A stretch of DNA of 64,000 nucleotides, taken from contig NZ_CP116256.1 of the NCBI RefSeq assembly GCF_027947575.1, forward strand, positions 3,596,001-3,660,000, written 5' to 3'. This document shows, one piece after another, positions 1 through 9,451 of the stretch (its first letter is position 1; each line of letters starts with the position of its first letter). Made by a program: the position numbers and the translations under genes. The notes below the pieces were generated by a model. It was not told where the DNA came from and ran no database searches. It saw only the letters and a program-made list of their open reading frames with translations. Origin of the DNA: Streptomyces rubrogriseus (lineage in GTDB: Bacteria; Actinomycetota; Actinomycetes; Streptomycetales; Streptomycetaceae).

Positions 1-749
1 CGCACCTCGAGCGCGTCGGCGGAGAACTCCAGCAGCGCGGCCGTCGCGAACAGCTCGGCGTGCCGTGCGTCCGCCGAGTCCACCAGCAGCCTGCGGTCCA
101 GCCGCCCCGCCACCGACGCCAGGTCCGCCTGGTCCAGTACCGCCTCCCGGAACGCCCCCAGCAGGGAGGCGACCGTCGACACCGCCGACAGGCCGTGCCC
201 CTGCACGTCGCCCATCACCGCCCGTACGCCGAAGGGACCGTCCCGCACGTCGAAGAAGTCGCCCCCGACCAGCGTCCCGCGCTGTGCCGCCCGGTACAGC
301 CCCGCACAGCGCACCGCCCCCACCCGCTCGGGCAGCGGCGGCACGACGGCGTGCTGAGCGGCCTCGGCGACCGTGCGCTCCAGGCCCAGCTGGGCGTCGC
401 GGCGACTGCGCACGAAGGACACGAAGACGCTGAGCACGGCGACGAAGACGATCGTCAGCAGGTCGGCGTCGCCCGGCCGGTCGAGCTGGAGGGCCGGGAT
501 GTGCAGCAGCGCGATCACCACACCGCCCAGCACGGCGGTGGCCAGCGGACCGTAGGACAGTACGGCGAGCGGCGGGATGGCGCCCAGCAGGAACCCGATC
601 TCCAGCGGCTCGTCGCTGAGCAGCGTCGCCGCGCAGATCGCCGCGACGAGGGCCGGCGGCAGCACCCGTACCCAGCGGGGCGGCGGCGCCCCGCTCAGCC
701 AGCTCCGCCGGTCCTCGCCCCGGCGCGGCGGGGCGGACACCTTTCGCAC
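1..749 (-). CDS. PP2C (SpoIIE-type) protein phosphatase, 3' part cut by window edge
   Basis: This encodes a membrane-anchored serine/threonine phosphatase of the PP2C/SpoIIE type. Such proteins usually dephosphorylate anti-sigma factor antagonists in partner-switching pathways. The reading frame gives a short N-terminal tail, about three hydrophobic segments, and then the catalytic part. PP2C metal-binding motifs GGDFFDV and MGDVQGHG lie near positions 200-270 on the complementary strand. I chose the GTG at 747-749 because GGAG lies 9 nt upstream; an in-frame GTG three codons later is the alternative. The C-terminus runs off the left end. It lies 72 nt beyond the stop of the GH64 gene on the same strand, so readthrough is possible but not shown. 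The target is unknown. Confidence 0.85.
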   Translation of the reverse strand, partial: MRKVSAPPRRGEDRRSWLSGAPPPRWVRVLPPALVAAICAATLLSDEPLEIGFLLGAIPPLAVLSYGPLATAVLGGVVIALLHIPALQLDRPGDADLLTIVFVAVLSVFVSFVRSRRDAQLGLERTVAEAAQHAVVPPLPERVGAVRCAGLYRAAQRGTLVGGDFFDVRDGPFGVRAVMGDVQGHGLSAVSTVASLLGAFREAVLDQADLASVAGRLDRRLLVDSADARHAELFATAALLEFSADALEV

Positions 750-821
750 ACCCCCACGCTCCTACGCCGCCGCGCCGTCCGCACGCGGAACGGGCGGGGG
801 CGGACGATCCCCGGACGGCTC

Positions 822-2030
822 CTAGAAGGCGCCGAGGGTCAGCCGGATGCCGGTGGGGGCGGTGTCCTGGATGTAGGAGGCGAAGTCGGCCACGTCGTCG
901 AAGGCGAAGCCGTACGCCCGGCCGTCCTCGGTGGCCGCGTGCACCGCCTTCGCGTAGTGGTTGGTCAGCGCGGTCCCGTAGAACGTCGCGGGGTCGGTGG
1001 TGGGCTGTTCGGCGGAGGAGACCAGCGTGGAGCGGTTGAAACCGGCGCCGAGGACCGCGGCGACGGGACCGGTCGTACCGTCGTTGGGGGCGGCGAGGTT
1101 GCCGTCGCAGAAGAGCACGTCCCGGGTGGACGGCTTGGCGAAGGACACCTGGGCGGGACCGTCGAAGGTCAGCCGGTCCCCGCGCACCCGGCCGGTGAAG
1201 GTCCCGGCGTTGGTGGTGATCCTCAGGTCCCTGCCGGTGTAGGTGCTCCACACCTCGTCGATGTACGGGGCGAGGTAGTCCTTGGGGAACAGACCGGCGT
1301 CAAGACCGTGGCCGGGGGCGATCACCCGGGTGTCGTCCACGACCAGCGGCGCGAACTCCTCCACCTTCCGCACCGCCTCGAACACGGCCGCCCGGCCACC
1401 CGGCCGCACGGTGCCGGTGGTCCGGTCGCCGGCACCGGTGAGCCGGATGGCCAGCGGCACGCTGAACATGTCGACCATGGTGGTGTTGCAGAACATCCCG
1501 GCGGCGTTGTAGGTGAACTCCGCGCAGTCGTGCAGCACCGCGTAGTTGGGGTCGGACTCGACCCAGCCCGCCGGGTACTGCAGCGCGGCGTTCCCCGCGC
1601 CGTCCGCGACGACCTTGAACTTCAGCTTCTCGCCCAGGGACACGTAGATCCGGCCGGAGAGGTGGGGCAGGTTCAGCCTGGTCTCGCCGCTGCCGGCGAG
1701 GCCGATCGCGTAGTCCGTGTAGCCGTCGGCGCCGTTGTCGGAGAGGGACACGGGGGCGACGGTGCCCTCGGGGGTGACCCGCACCTGGCGGCCGTCCACG
1801 TTGCCGACGACGTAGACGTGCACGTCGGCGTTGCCGAAGGAGCCGGTGTCGTTGACGATCGTCAGCGGCAGGGCGCCGGCGGCCCCGGCAGCGGGGGCCG
1901 AGCCGTCCGAGCCGATGCCCGCGAGGGCGTGCGGGGCGACGGCGGCGGCGACCGGTGCGGCCACGACCACCCCGCCGAGGGCGACGAGCAGCTTGCGGCG
2001 GGCGAGCGGACGCTGGTGACGAGGAGTCAT
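822..2030 (-). CDS. Secreted GH64 beta-1,3-glucanase
   Basis: This 402-aa protein is a likely exported glycoside hydrolase family 64 enzyme, the laminaripentaose-producing beta-1,3-glucanase family, acting on fungal or algal beta-glucan outside the cell. The N-terminus (about 1-37) has RRK followed by a long Ala/Val-rich hydrophobic stretch, a Tat- or Sec-type signal peptide. The mature part starts with LPLTIVND and carries family blocks such as FCDGNLAAPNDG, GFNRSTL and HYAKAVHAATEDGRAYGFAFDD (quoted in parts: HYAKAVHAAT, then GRAYGFAFDD). I chose the ATG at 2030 because GGAG sits 9 nt upstream. A longer frame from 2141 lacks a ribosome site and crosses the operator. A palindromic operator lies 37 bp upstream. 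Catalytic residues were not assigned. Confidence 0.88.
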   Translation of the reverse strand: MTPRHQRPLARRKLLVALGGVVVAAPVAAAVAPHALAGIGSDGSAPAAGAAGALPLTIVNDTGSFGNADVHVYVVGNVDGRQVRVTPEGTVAPVSLSDNGADGYTDYAIGLAGSGETRLNLPHLSGRIYVSLGEKLKFKVVADGAGNAALQYPAGWVESDPNYAVLHDCAEFTYNAAGMFCNTTMVDMFSVPLAIRLTGAGDRTTGTVRPGGRAAVFEAVRKVEEFAPLVVDDTRVIAPGHGLDAGLFPKDYLAPYIDEVWSTYTGRDLRITTNAGTFTGRVRGDRLTFDGPAQVSFAKPSTRDVLFCDGNLAAPNDGTTGPVAAVLGAGFNRSTLVSSAEQPTTDPATFYGTALTNHYAKAVHAATEDGRAYGFAFDDVADFASYIQDTAPTGIRLTLGAF

Positions 2031-2066
2031 GTGGGGGGTCTCCAGAGATCGGGGCCTGACAGAGCC

Positions 2067-2080
2067 TGAGAGCGCTCTCA
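2067..2080. promoter_or_regulatory. Palindromic LacI-type operator upstream of the GH64 gene
   Basis: TGAGAGCGCTCTCA is a perfect 14-bp palindrome centred on GCGC. It has the form of LacI/GalR-family operators and resembles the TGGGAGCGCTCCCA box bound by CebR in streptomycetes, differing by one base per half. It lies 37 bp upstream of the glucanase start, where a repressor would block transcription. The regulator is not in the window. Confidence 0.7.
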
Positions 2081-2318
2081 CGCGGTGCGGCGATGGTACG
2101 CAGCACGTCCGGCCCGGCCAACCGTCCGCGTCCGGCTCCAAACCCGTTGTCCCAGCTGGGACTTGGGGTGCGTGACGTCGGGCGGGGAACGCTTAACCGG
2201 TGTTTAAGGCGCGCTTAATCGGCCAACCGGCGGCGGGTGGCGTCGGCGGCCGGTCGCCGGTGCCGGATGACATGCTGGCCCCCACGGTGACGGGCGACGC
2301 GGGTACGGCGGAGGCGGC

Positions 2319-2690
2319 ATGGGATTCGAGGGCGAGGTCTGGCACGTGCGCCGGGCGCCGGACCCGGGCCGGACGGCCGACGCGGAGTCCGGCGACATCG
2401 GGGAGATCCGGATCGACGAGGCCGACTTCCCCTGGCTGTCGGGCCGGTTCAGCGCGGGTCCGGCCTACGGCGCCGTCCGTGACCTGTTCGCCCGCGAACT
2501 CGCCCTCGCACAAGCGGACGACGCCGGGCACCGGGCCCGGTGGGAGGCGGTCCACGACGAGATCGAGCGGCGGGTGCGGCTGGTGTCGCCCGACGGACCG
2601 GTCGCCGAGTTCCTGCTGCACATCAAGGGCGACCGGGCCTGGTTCCGGTGGAGCGACGAACCGTCCGGGCGGGCGCGGACCGAGGGCTGA
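2319..2690 (+). CDS. Hypothetical acidic protein, 123 aa
   Basis: I do not recognise this family. The 123-residue protein has no signal peptide or membrane segment and looks like a soluble cytoplasmic protein. It is rich in acidic residues, with a predicted helical middle (about 50-90) and a C-terminal stretch ending in a Trp-containing HIKGDRAWFRWSD segment that could be beta strands. The ATG at 2319 is preceded by GGAGGC. It is a single gene divergent from the GH64 gene and convergent with the oxidoreductase that follows, with 6 nt between the stops. Coding is supported by codon bias, the ribosome site and lack of overlap. Confidence 0.6.
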   Translation: MGFEGEVWHVRRAPDPGRTADAESGDIGEIRIDEADFPWLSGRFSAGPAYGAVRDLFARELALAQADDAGHRARWEAVHDEIERRVRLVSPDGPVAEFLLHIKGDRAWFRWSDEPSGRARTEG

Positions 2691-2696
2691 CGGCGC

Positions 2697-3584
2697 TCAT
2701 TCCCGGCCGGTCAGCAGCCCCTCGGCCTCGGCGAGGATCTCGGTGACCCGCAGCCCGAACGCGGCGTCGCACGGATGCGGGCGCCCGCCACCGGCGGCGG
2801 CGAGCAGCGCGTCCGCGGCCCGCCGCAGGGCCGGCACCGGACCCTCCGTGGTCTCCGGAAGCAGCGTCACCCCGGCCCGGCCGCGCAGCTCCACCGTGGC
2901 GCCCGCCGCGGCGGGCGGCGCCGTGAGGCTGAGCGTGAGCGTGCTGGACGCCCCGCCCGTGTGGTCGAGGACCAGATGGACGGTGTCGCCGGGACCCGGC
3001 GCGGCCGCCGCCACGCGCCGGGCGTCACCGAGCACCGGCAGCAGCACGGACAGGGCGTGCGGCCCCACGTCCCACAGGGCGCCCTTCTCCCGCCGCCACG
3101 GCGAGTCGGCGAACGGACTGTCCCCGTCGCCGAACACGGCGCCCAGCCACTGCGCCCGGGCCGTGAACCAGCCGTCCCCGGCCGCCTGTTCGCTGATCCA
3201 CGCCTCGGTCTCGGGCTGGAACCGGGCGGTGAAGAAGACCACCGAGGCGACGTCCGCCGTCCGCACCGCCTCCACCACCGCCCGCCCCTGCGCCACCGTC
3301 GCCGCGAGCGGCTTGTCGAGCAGCAGATGGCACCCGGCCCGCGCCGCGCGGACCGCGAGGTCGGCCTGTACGGCCGGGGGCAGCGCGACGGCCACGGCCT
3401 CCACGTCGGCCAGCAGGGCGTCGACGTCGGCGTAGGCCCGGGTGCCGTGCCGCTTGGCCAGCTCCTCGGCGGCGTCCGGGCGGCGGCCCCACACCCCCGC
3501 GAAGTCCAGGTCGTCGTGCCCGGCCAGGGCGGGGGCGTGCGCCATGTCCGCCCAGGGGCCGGTGCCGAGCAGTCCGATGCGCAT
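2697..3584 (-). CDS. Gfo/Idh/MocA family NAD(P)-dependent oxidoreductase
   Basis: This 295-aa protein begins with the Rossmann motif [17 protein letters not shown], typical of glucose-fructose oxidoreductase, inositol dehydrogenase and MocA enzymes. The family motif around the catalytic lysine appears as LLLDKPLA at about residues 100-107. These cytoplasmic enzymes oxidise or reduce sugars, inositols or related polyols with NAD(P). The substrate cannot be deduced. I chose the start at 3584 because GGAGAGG stands 7 nt upstream and the Rossmann fold begins at once; a longer frame from 3638 adds 18 unlikely residues. It stands alone, divergent from the polyester hydrolase gene. Confidence 0.85.
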   Translation of the reverse strand: MRIGLLGTGPWADMAHAPALAGHDDLDFAGVWGRRPDAAEELAKRHGTRAYADVDALLADVEAVAVALPPAVQADLAVRAARAGCHLLLDKPLAATVAQGRAVVEAVRTADVASVVFFTARFQPETEAWISEQAAGDGWFTARAQWLGAVFGDGDSPFADSPWRREKGALWDVGPHALSVLLPVLGDARRVAAAAPGPGDTVHLVLDHTGGASSTLTLSLTAPPAAAGATVELRGRAGVTLLPETTEGPVPALRRAADALLAAAGGGRPHPCDAAFGLRVTEILAEAEGLLTGRE

Positions 3585-3998
3585 CCCGTCGCCTCTCCAC
3601 GGTGCCGACCCGATGACGGGCGGCCGACGATCCTCCATGACGACCGGCGTGCGACAGCCCGGCCGACGCCGAGCGTGTCACACCCAAGGGGCGTGCGGAC
3701 AGTGCGGAGGGCACCGGGGGCTGGGGGAGTCGTGCCGGGCCCCGCGCCTTCGCCGTGCCGGACCCCCGCGCCTTCGCCGTCCCGGGTCCGGCGTCCGCGC
3801 CCCCGGAGGCCGTACCACCGGAGTCGTACGAGACCGGTGAAATTGCCGATCCCCCGGCCCGTTCCGCCCCTCGACAGTGGCAACGCCAACCCATCGGCGA
3901 GGTCCGTCCGGCGGACGGCCCGGACGCGACCCCACGCGTTTCGGGCCGTGTGCGTCGCCGGGCCGGGCCGGTCGCCACGACCGAGAGGACACCCCCTC
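3585..3998. other. Intergenic region with a 22-bp imperfect tandem duplication
   Basis: This 414-bp gap separates two divergent genes and should hold both promoters. I see no convincing gene or consensus promoter. A 22-bp unit beginning CCCCGCGCCTTCGCCGT is present twice, at 3740-3761 and 3764-3785, with one mismatch. A less GC-rich patch containing GAAATTGCC lies near 3838-3848. Open frames across the gap are shadows with no ribosome site. Confidence 0.5.
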
Positions 3999-4931
3999 GT
4001 GCAGCAGAACCCCCACACCCACGCCGCCCCAGGTGCCGCGCGCCCCGTCCTGCGGGGCGTCCGGCGGCGGCTGGCCGGCGTGACGGCGGCCGTGGCCGCG
4101 GCCCTCGTGCTCGGCACCCTCACCGGCCCGGGAGCCCAGGCCGCCGACAACCCGTACGAGCGCGGCCCGGCGCCCACCGAGTCCAGCATCGAGGCCCTGC
4201 GCGGCCCCTACTCCGTGGCCGACACCAGCGTCTCCTCCCTCGCGGTCACCGGATTCGGCGGCGGCACCATCTACTACCCGACCAGCACCAGCGACGGCAC
4301 GTTCGGCGCCGTCGTCATCGCGCCCGGGTTCACCGCGTACCAGTCGTCCATCGCCTGGCTCGGTCCGCGACTGGCCTCCCAGGGCTTCGTGGTCTTCACC
4401 ATCGACACCAACACCACGCTGGACCAGCCCGACTCCCGCGGGCGGCAACTGCTGGCCGCCCTGGACTACCTGACCGGGCGCAGCTCCGTCCGCGACCGGA
4501 TCGACAGCGCCCGACTCGGCGTCATGGGCCACTCCATGGGCGGCGGCGGCACCCTGGAGGCCGCCAAGTCCCGGCCGTCGCTCCAGGCGGCGATCCCCCT
4601 CACCCCCTGGAACCTGGACAAGAGCTGGCCGGAGGTCAGCACGCCGACGCTGGTCGTCGGGGCCGACGGCGACACGATCGCCCCTGTGGCCTCGCACGCC
4701 GAACCGTTCTACTCCGGCCTGCCCTCGTCGACCGACCGGGCCTATCTGGAGCTGAACAACGCGACCCACTTCTCGCCCAACACGTCCAACACGACGATCG
4801 CGAAGTACAGCATCTCCTGGCTCAAGCGGTTCATCGACGACGACACCCGCTACGAGCAGTTCCTGTGCCCGCTGCCGCGGCCGAGCCTGACGATCGAGGA
4901 GTACCGGGGCAACTGCCCGCACGGTTCCTGA
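3999..4931 (+). CDS. Secreted polyester hydrolase / cutinase (PETase-like alpha/beta hydrolase)
   Basis: This 310-aa protein belongs to the actinobacterial cutinase/polyester hydrolase family (dienelactone-hydrolase-like fold), which includes Thermobifida cutinases and PET-degrading enzymes. A signal peptide (about 1-48, with RRR before a hydrophobic core, ending AQA) indicates export. The catalytic Ser179 is in GHSMGG, the likely Asp225 in GADGDTIAP and His257 in NNATHF. The substrate-clamp positions known from PETases are present: Tyr114 in GFTAYQ and Trp204 in LTPWNLD. Cys290 and Cys306 match the conserved C-terminal disulphide. I chose GTG 3999 because GAGAGG lies about 11 nt upstream and the signal peptide follows. 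Natural substrates are probably cutin-like polyesters or triglycerides; synthetic polyester activity is inferred from family membership. Confidence 0.9.
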   Translation: MQQNPHTHAAPGAARPVLRGVRRRLAGVTAAVAAALVLGTLTGPGAQAADNPYERGPAPTESSIEALRGPYSVADTSVSSLAVTGFGGGTIYYPTSTSDGTFGAVVIAPGFTAYQSSIAWLGPRLASQGFVVFTIDTNTTLDQPDSRGRQLLAALDYLTGRSSVRDRIDSARLGVMGHSMGGGGTLEAAKSRPSLQAAIPLTPWNLDKSWPEVSTPTLVVGADGDTIAPVASHAEPFYSGLPSSTDRAYLELNNATHFSPNTSNTTIAKYSISWLKRFIDDDTRYEQFLCPLPRPSLTIEEYRGNCPHGS

Positions 4932-4940
4932 CACCCTCCG

Positions 4941-4988
4941 CTGTGCCGGCGCACGACCGGGACCGGTGCCCGTTGGGCGCCGGCACAG
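4941..4988 (+). terminator. Hairpin after the polyester hydrolase gene
   Basis: CTGTGCCGGCGC at 4941-4952 pairs perfectly with GCGCCGGCACAG at 4977-4988, a 12-bp stem with a 24-nt loop, starting 10 nt after the stop codon. There is no T-tract, as is usual for streptomycete terminators. Confidence 0.7.
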
Positions 4989-5101
4989 TGCACGTGCCGC
5001 TCACCCGGGCGCACAATCGCAGGTGACAGCGACGATGCCCGGACGGGCACGGGCGGATCGACGCCTTCCGTGCCGGGTTACGCGCGCGTAACCTCCCGGG
5101 A

Positions 5102-8038
5102 ATGACCGGACAGACGACCGTACGTACGGCCGTGCGGGTCCACGGCCGGAGCGCGCAACGCAGGGCGCTGCGCGCGATGCTGGACGCGCTGCCCACCCAC
5201 GGCGGGCGGCTCCTCCTGGCAGGCGAACCGGGACTCGGCCGGACCACTCTGCTCCAGTGGGCCGCCCGCTCCTTCCGGGCCGGTCCCGTACTCCACCTCG
5301 GTCCCGGCCCCGACGTGAACGCGCACCTCACCGCCGGGCAACTGCTCGACACCCTGCGGGCGGCGGCCGTCGCGGCGCCGGTACTCGTGTGTGTGGACGA
5401 CGCCCACCGGTGGGATGCGCCGGCCCGGACCGCGCTCGCCCGTGCGGCGCGGCGCCTGTCCACCGCCGGCCGGGTCGGCCTGCTGCTCACCGTCGCCTCG
5501 GACCGTGCCGTCGGCCCGGAGTTCGCCCGGCTGCCCGTCGTGCACCTGGACCCGCTGGCACCGGCGAGGGCCGCCGCCCTGCTCGACGACGTGACCGACG
5601 GCGCCGCCGCACCGGCGGTCCGCGAGCAACTCCTGGCCGAGGCGGAGGGGAACCCGGCCCTGCTCGTCGCCCTCGTGCGCCGCCTGTCACCCGCCGAGCT
5701 GCGCGGACACCGGCCGCTGCCGAGCCCGCTGGCCGACGCGGGTGCCCTCGCCGAGGCCGCGGGCGGGGTGCCGACCGGACCGTCCGCCCAAGCGCGGGAC
5801 CTGCTGCTGACGGTGGCGGCGGCCGGAGAGGCCTCGGACGGGTCGGACGCCGACGCGGGCCTGGTCCGCGACGCGCTGCGACGCCTGCGGCCGGCACCGG
5901 GACCCGGCCCGGGACCCGGCCTCGGTCCGGGCCCCGGCCTCGGTCTCGGTGCCGGTCCGGGCCCCGGCCTCGGTCTCGGCCTCGGTCCCGGTCTCGGCCC
6001 CGGTCCCGGTCCCGGCCTCGGCCTCGGCCTCGGTATCGATGCCGATCCGGATGCGGAGCCCCTGCCCGAGCAGCTCGTCCTGGCCGGTGACCGGCTCCGC
6101 TTCCGCAGCCCGCTGGTCCGTCGGACGGTGCACGCCACCGCCGCCGCGGACCGGCGTCGCGCCGTGCACCGCGCGCTGGCCGAGGCGCTGGACGGCGGCG
6201 GCCACCGGCTCACGGCGCTGTTGCACCGCTCATGGTCCCTGGGCGGTACGGCGCCCGCACCGGCGTCGGCGGACCGGCTGGCGGCGACGGCGGCCGACGG
6301 CGCGGTGCCCGCCTCGCACCGGCTGCGCGCGATCGCGTACGCCCGTGCCGCCGAGCTGACGGCCGACGGGGCGCGGCGGGCGGAGCGCTACACCGCCGCG
6401 GCCGAACAGGCCCTGCTCGCCGGGCGGCCCGAACGGGCGCGCCCCCTGCTCGCCGCGGCCCGTGACCGCGCCGCCCCCGACGCCGTACGGGGACGGGCCG
6501 AGCTGCTGCGCGGTGTGACGGAACTGAGGGACGGTCCGGTCGGTGACGCCCACCAGTCCCTGCTGCTGGCCGCGTCCCTGCTCGCCGCGGACGATCCGGC
6601 CGAGGCCGCGACCGCCGCACTGGCCGCCGCCGACGCGGCCTGGGCGGCGGGCGACCTGCCGGCGTGCCTGGCCACGCTCGCCCCCGAGCCCCGCTCCGCG
6701 CCGAGCACCCGTCCCACGGGCCCGCCGCAGCCCCTGGCCCCGCGGCCCGCACGGCCGCCGCCGTCGTACACGACCACCGCGTGGGGATGCGGGCGCTGCT
6801 CGAAGGACGGCTCGACCGGGCCGGGGCACCGCTCGGGCAGGTGGTCCGGCGGGGCAGGACCGGGGACCGGCCGGAGACGCTGCTGCGGTCGGCGGCGGCG
6901 GCCCTGCTGCTCGGGGACGTGGACGCGGCCCGCAGCGGCGGGGCCCGGGCGCTGGCCGCGGCCCGGCAGCTCGGCTCGGACGCGCTGGTCCCGCAGGCCC
7001 TGGAGTACCTCGCCTACGCCGAACTGCGCGCCGGGCGGCACCCGCAGGCCCGTACCCACGCGGAGGAGGGGCTGCGCACCGCCCTGCGGGCCGGGCAGCG
7101 CAACACGGCGGCCCACCACCGGGCGGTACTGGCGCTCGCCGCTTCGATCGAGGAGGAGCCGGACGCCGTCGCCCGGCACGTCACGGCCGCCCTGGACACG
7201 GCCCGGCGGCACGGGCTCGCCCAGGCGGCCACCCTCGCCCAGTGGGCGACGGCCCGCGCCGACCTCGGGCGGGGGCGCCCCTTCGACGCGGCCGACCGGC
7301 TCGGGCTCCTGGTCCTGCCCGGGCCGGGGCGGGGCCACTTCGCGGTGTGGCGGCTGGCCGTGCCCTGCTTCGTGGAGGCCGCCGTGCTCGCCGGCCGCGA
7401 CGAGGACGCCCGCCGGGTCCTCACGGACTTCGCCGACTGGGCGGCGTTCGGCGCCGACCCGCAGGCCGCCGCCCAACTCGCCCGCTGCCACGCCCTCCTC
7501 GCCAACGCGGAGCACGCCGACGCCCTCTACCGCCGTGCCCTGGACCGGCACGACGAGGCGGGCGGCGACTTCGAGCGGGCCCGTACCGCGCTGCTGTACG
7601 GCAAGTGGCTGCGCCGGCGCCGCAGACCCCGTGAGGCCCGCGGCCGCCTCGGTGCCGCGCTGGCTAGGCTTCGAGCGCTGCGGCGCCGGCGTCTGGGCCG
7701 CGCAGGCACGCGACGAACTCCGCGCCCTCGGGGCGGCCCCGCGGGACCCCGGCACCGGAGCCGGAACACCGGCCCGCCTCGGCCGCCTGACCCCGCAGCA
7801 ACTGCGCATCGCGCGGCAGGTCGCCGAGGGCGCCACCAATCGCGAGGTCGCGCTGACCCTCGCGGTGAGCACCCGCACCGTCGACTACCACCTCCGCAAG
7901 GTCTTCGCCGCCCTCGGCGTACGGTCCCGCCTGGAGCTGGCCCGGATGGTCGGGCAGGCCGAGCGGGCCGAGGAGGCGCAGGCGGCCCAGGACGCGCGCG
8001 GAGCCGGACACCAGGAAAAGACCGGTGCACAACCCTAG
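5102..8038 (+). pseudogene. LuxR-type (LAL-like) ATPase regulator disrupted by two compensating frameshifts
   Basis: The parts together resemble a large ATP-binding LuxR-family regulator of about 980 residues. In the first frame, residues 1-250 are the ATPase: a degenerate Walker A, GEPGLGRTT, with Arg47 replacing the lysine, and Walker B VLVCVDD near 94-100. A Gly-Pro/Gly-Leu stretch (about 264-311) follows, then an Ala-rich helical region. From about 6690-6760 the continuation (for example VVHDHRVGMRALLEGR) is in the -1 frame, a TPR-like segment that runs to about 7664. There the frame returns at GCTAGGC and gives GFERCGAGVWAAQARDELR and a C-terminal LuxR helix-turn-helix (LTPQQLRIARQVAEGATNRE, then VSTRTVDYHLRKVF). 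The uncorrected frame stays open, but about 300 residues become Arg/Pro/Gly-rich nonsense. Either two sequencing indels or a true pseudogene explains this. The start is poorly supported by a ribosome site. Confidence 0.75.
5893..6035 (+). repeat. Hexanucleotide-like microsatellite encoding (Gly-Pro/Gly-Leu)n
   Basis: About 140 bp consist of variants of GGYCYS hexamers, mainly GGTCCC, GGCCCC and GGCCTC, repeated about 24 times. In frame they encode alternating glycine with proline or leucine between the ATPase and downstream helical part of the LuxR-type protein. Unit length is a multiple of three, so copy-number change would not alter the frame. Confidence 0.9.
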
Positions 8039-8158
8039 GGACCGACCGGACGGTATGCCATCCTTCGGGGCAGGACGAGTCAGGGGGCAGGCCCGGCGCG
8101 GCGGGACGGCCCGTCGCGGGAAGGCGCCTCCGCAAGCCCTGCCCCGGGGAGGACCGCG

Positions 8159-9451
8159 ATGCAGCACGCCGTACGGTCACGAGCAGCGATCCGCACCGGG
8201 CTGACGCCCGTTCCACGCCCGCGGACACCCGGAGTCACGTCGTTGATCGACGCCGACGCCCTGCGTGTCCTGCACCGGGCCGCCCGCGCCCTGCTCGACG
8301 ACCTGCCCGACCTGACCGACCGGCTGATGGCGCTGCTGCGGGAGCAGGAGCCCGCCTACCGGGCCGCCCTCACCCAGGACCCCACCGCCACCTGGCAGGA
8401 GGCCCACCGCTCCCTGCGGCACAGCGTGGCCTCGCTGCTCGACCCGCGCGGCGCCCGGGACGCGGCCCGCCGCTGCTCCTGGCGGATCGGCGCCGCCCGC
8501 GCGGAGCAGGGACTCCCGCTGGACGCCCTGCTGCACGCCTTCCGCCTGGGCGGCTCGCTGGTGTGGCAGCGGCTGGTCGAGGAGACCTCCAGGGCCGCCC
8601 CGGAGGACGTGCGGCTCCTCGTGCACGTGGCCGCGGACGTGTGGAACTTCGTCGACGAGCACTGCACCCTCGTCGCGGACGCCTACCGGCAGACCGAGTG
8701 GCAGATCGGCCGCCGCCGCGAGAACCGGGTCCGGCAGCTGGCCGCCGGCCTGCTCGACGGCACCGGTCGCATCGCCGACCTGCCCGAGGCCGCCCGGGCC
8801 CTCGGCCTCCCGGAGCACGGCCGGTACGTCGTCGTCGCCGTCGCCGGCGGGCCACCGGCCCGGCCCGACGCCGCCCGCGCCGCCGTACCGCCCGGGAGCC
8901 GGGTCCACTGGCACGCCGGGGCGGAGGCCGACTACGGCATCGTCTCGCTCGGCGACCAGGACGGGCTCCCGGAACCGCACCGGCCGGAGGCCGCGCAGGA
9001 CGTCCCCGCCCCCGTCCCGGTCCCCGGCCTCCGGATCGGTGTCGGCAGCCCGGTCGACGGACTCGCCGCCGTCGGGGACGCCCGTCGGCTCGCGGACACG
9101 GCCCTGACCATCTGCCCCCCGGCCGGGGGCACCGTACGACTGGCCGACCAGCTCCCCGCCGCCCTGGTCGTCTCCAGCCCCGAGCTGGGCCGGGCCCTCG
9201 CCGAGAAGGTGCTCGGCCCCCTGCTCCGCCTGGAGTCCGCCGACCGCGAGGTGCTCCTCGACACCCTCACCACCTGGCTCGACTGCGACGGTTCCGCCCA
9301 GCGCGCCGGCGAACGCCTCTACTGCCACCGCAACACGGTCCTCAACCGCCTCCGCCGCTGCGAGCAGCTCACCGGCCGGTCCCTGGCCCGCCCGGCCGAC
9401 CTGGTCGAGTTCAGCCTGGCCCTGACGGCGCGACGCGTCCTGCCCGACTGA
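8159..9451 (+). CDS. PucR/CdaR-type helix-turn-helix regulator
   Basis: This 430-aa regulator has the architecture of the PucR family. A mostly helical N-terminal sensor region (about 1-200, with WRIGAARAEQGLPLDALLHA) is followed by a degenerate GGDEF-like middle. The C-terminal PucR helix-turn-helix lies at about 365-425, with the hallmark CDGSAQRAGERLYCHRNTVLNRLRR (seen as GERLYCHRNTVLNRLRR). Family members often activate nearby catabolic or uptake genes in response to a small ligand. GGGGAGG lies 6 nt before the ATG. It is followed on the same strand, after 392 bp, by the Liv-type transporter operon, which I infer to be its target. Confidence 0.85.
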   Translation: MQHAVRSRAAIRTGLTPVPRPRTPGVTSLIDADALRVLHRAARALLDDLPDLTDRLMALLREQEPAYRAALTQDPTATWQEAHRSLRHSVASLLDPRGARDAARRCSWRIGAARAEQGLPLDALLHAFRLGGSLVWQRLVEETSRAAPEDVRLLVHVAADVWNFVDEHCTLVADAYRQTEWQIGRRRENRVRQLAAGLLDGTGRIADLPEAARALGLPEHGRYVVVAVAGGPPARPDAARAAVPPGSRVHWHAGAEADYGIVSLGDQDGLPEPHRPEAAQDVPAPVPVPGLRIGVGSPVDGLAAVGDARRLADTALTICPPAGGTVRLADQLPAALVVSSPELGRALAEKVLGPLLRLESADREVLLDTLTTWLDCDGSAQRAGERLYCHRNTVLNRLRRCEQLTGRSLARPADLVEFSLALTARRVLPD

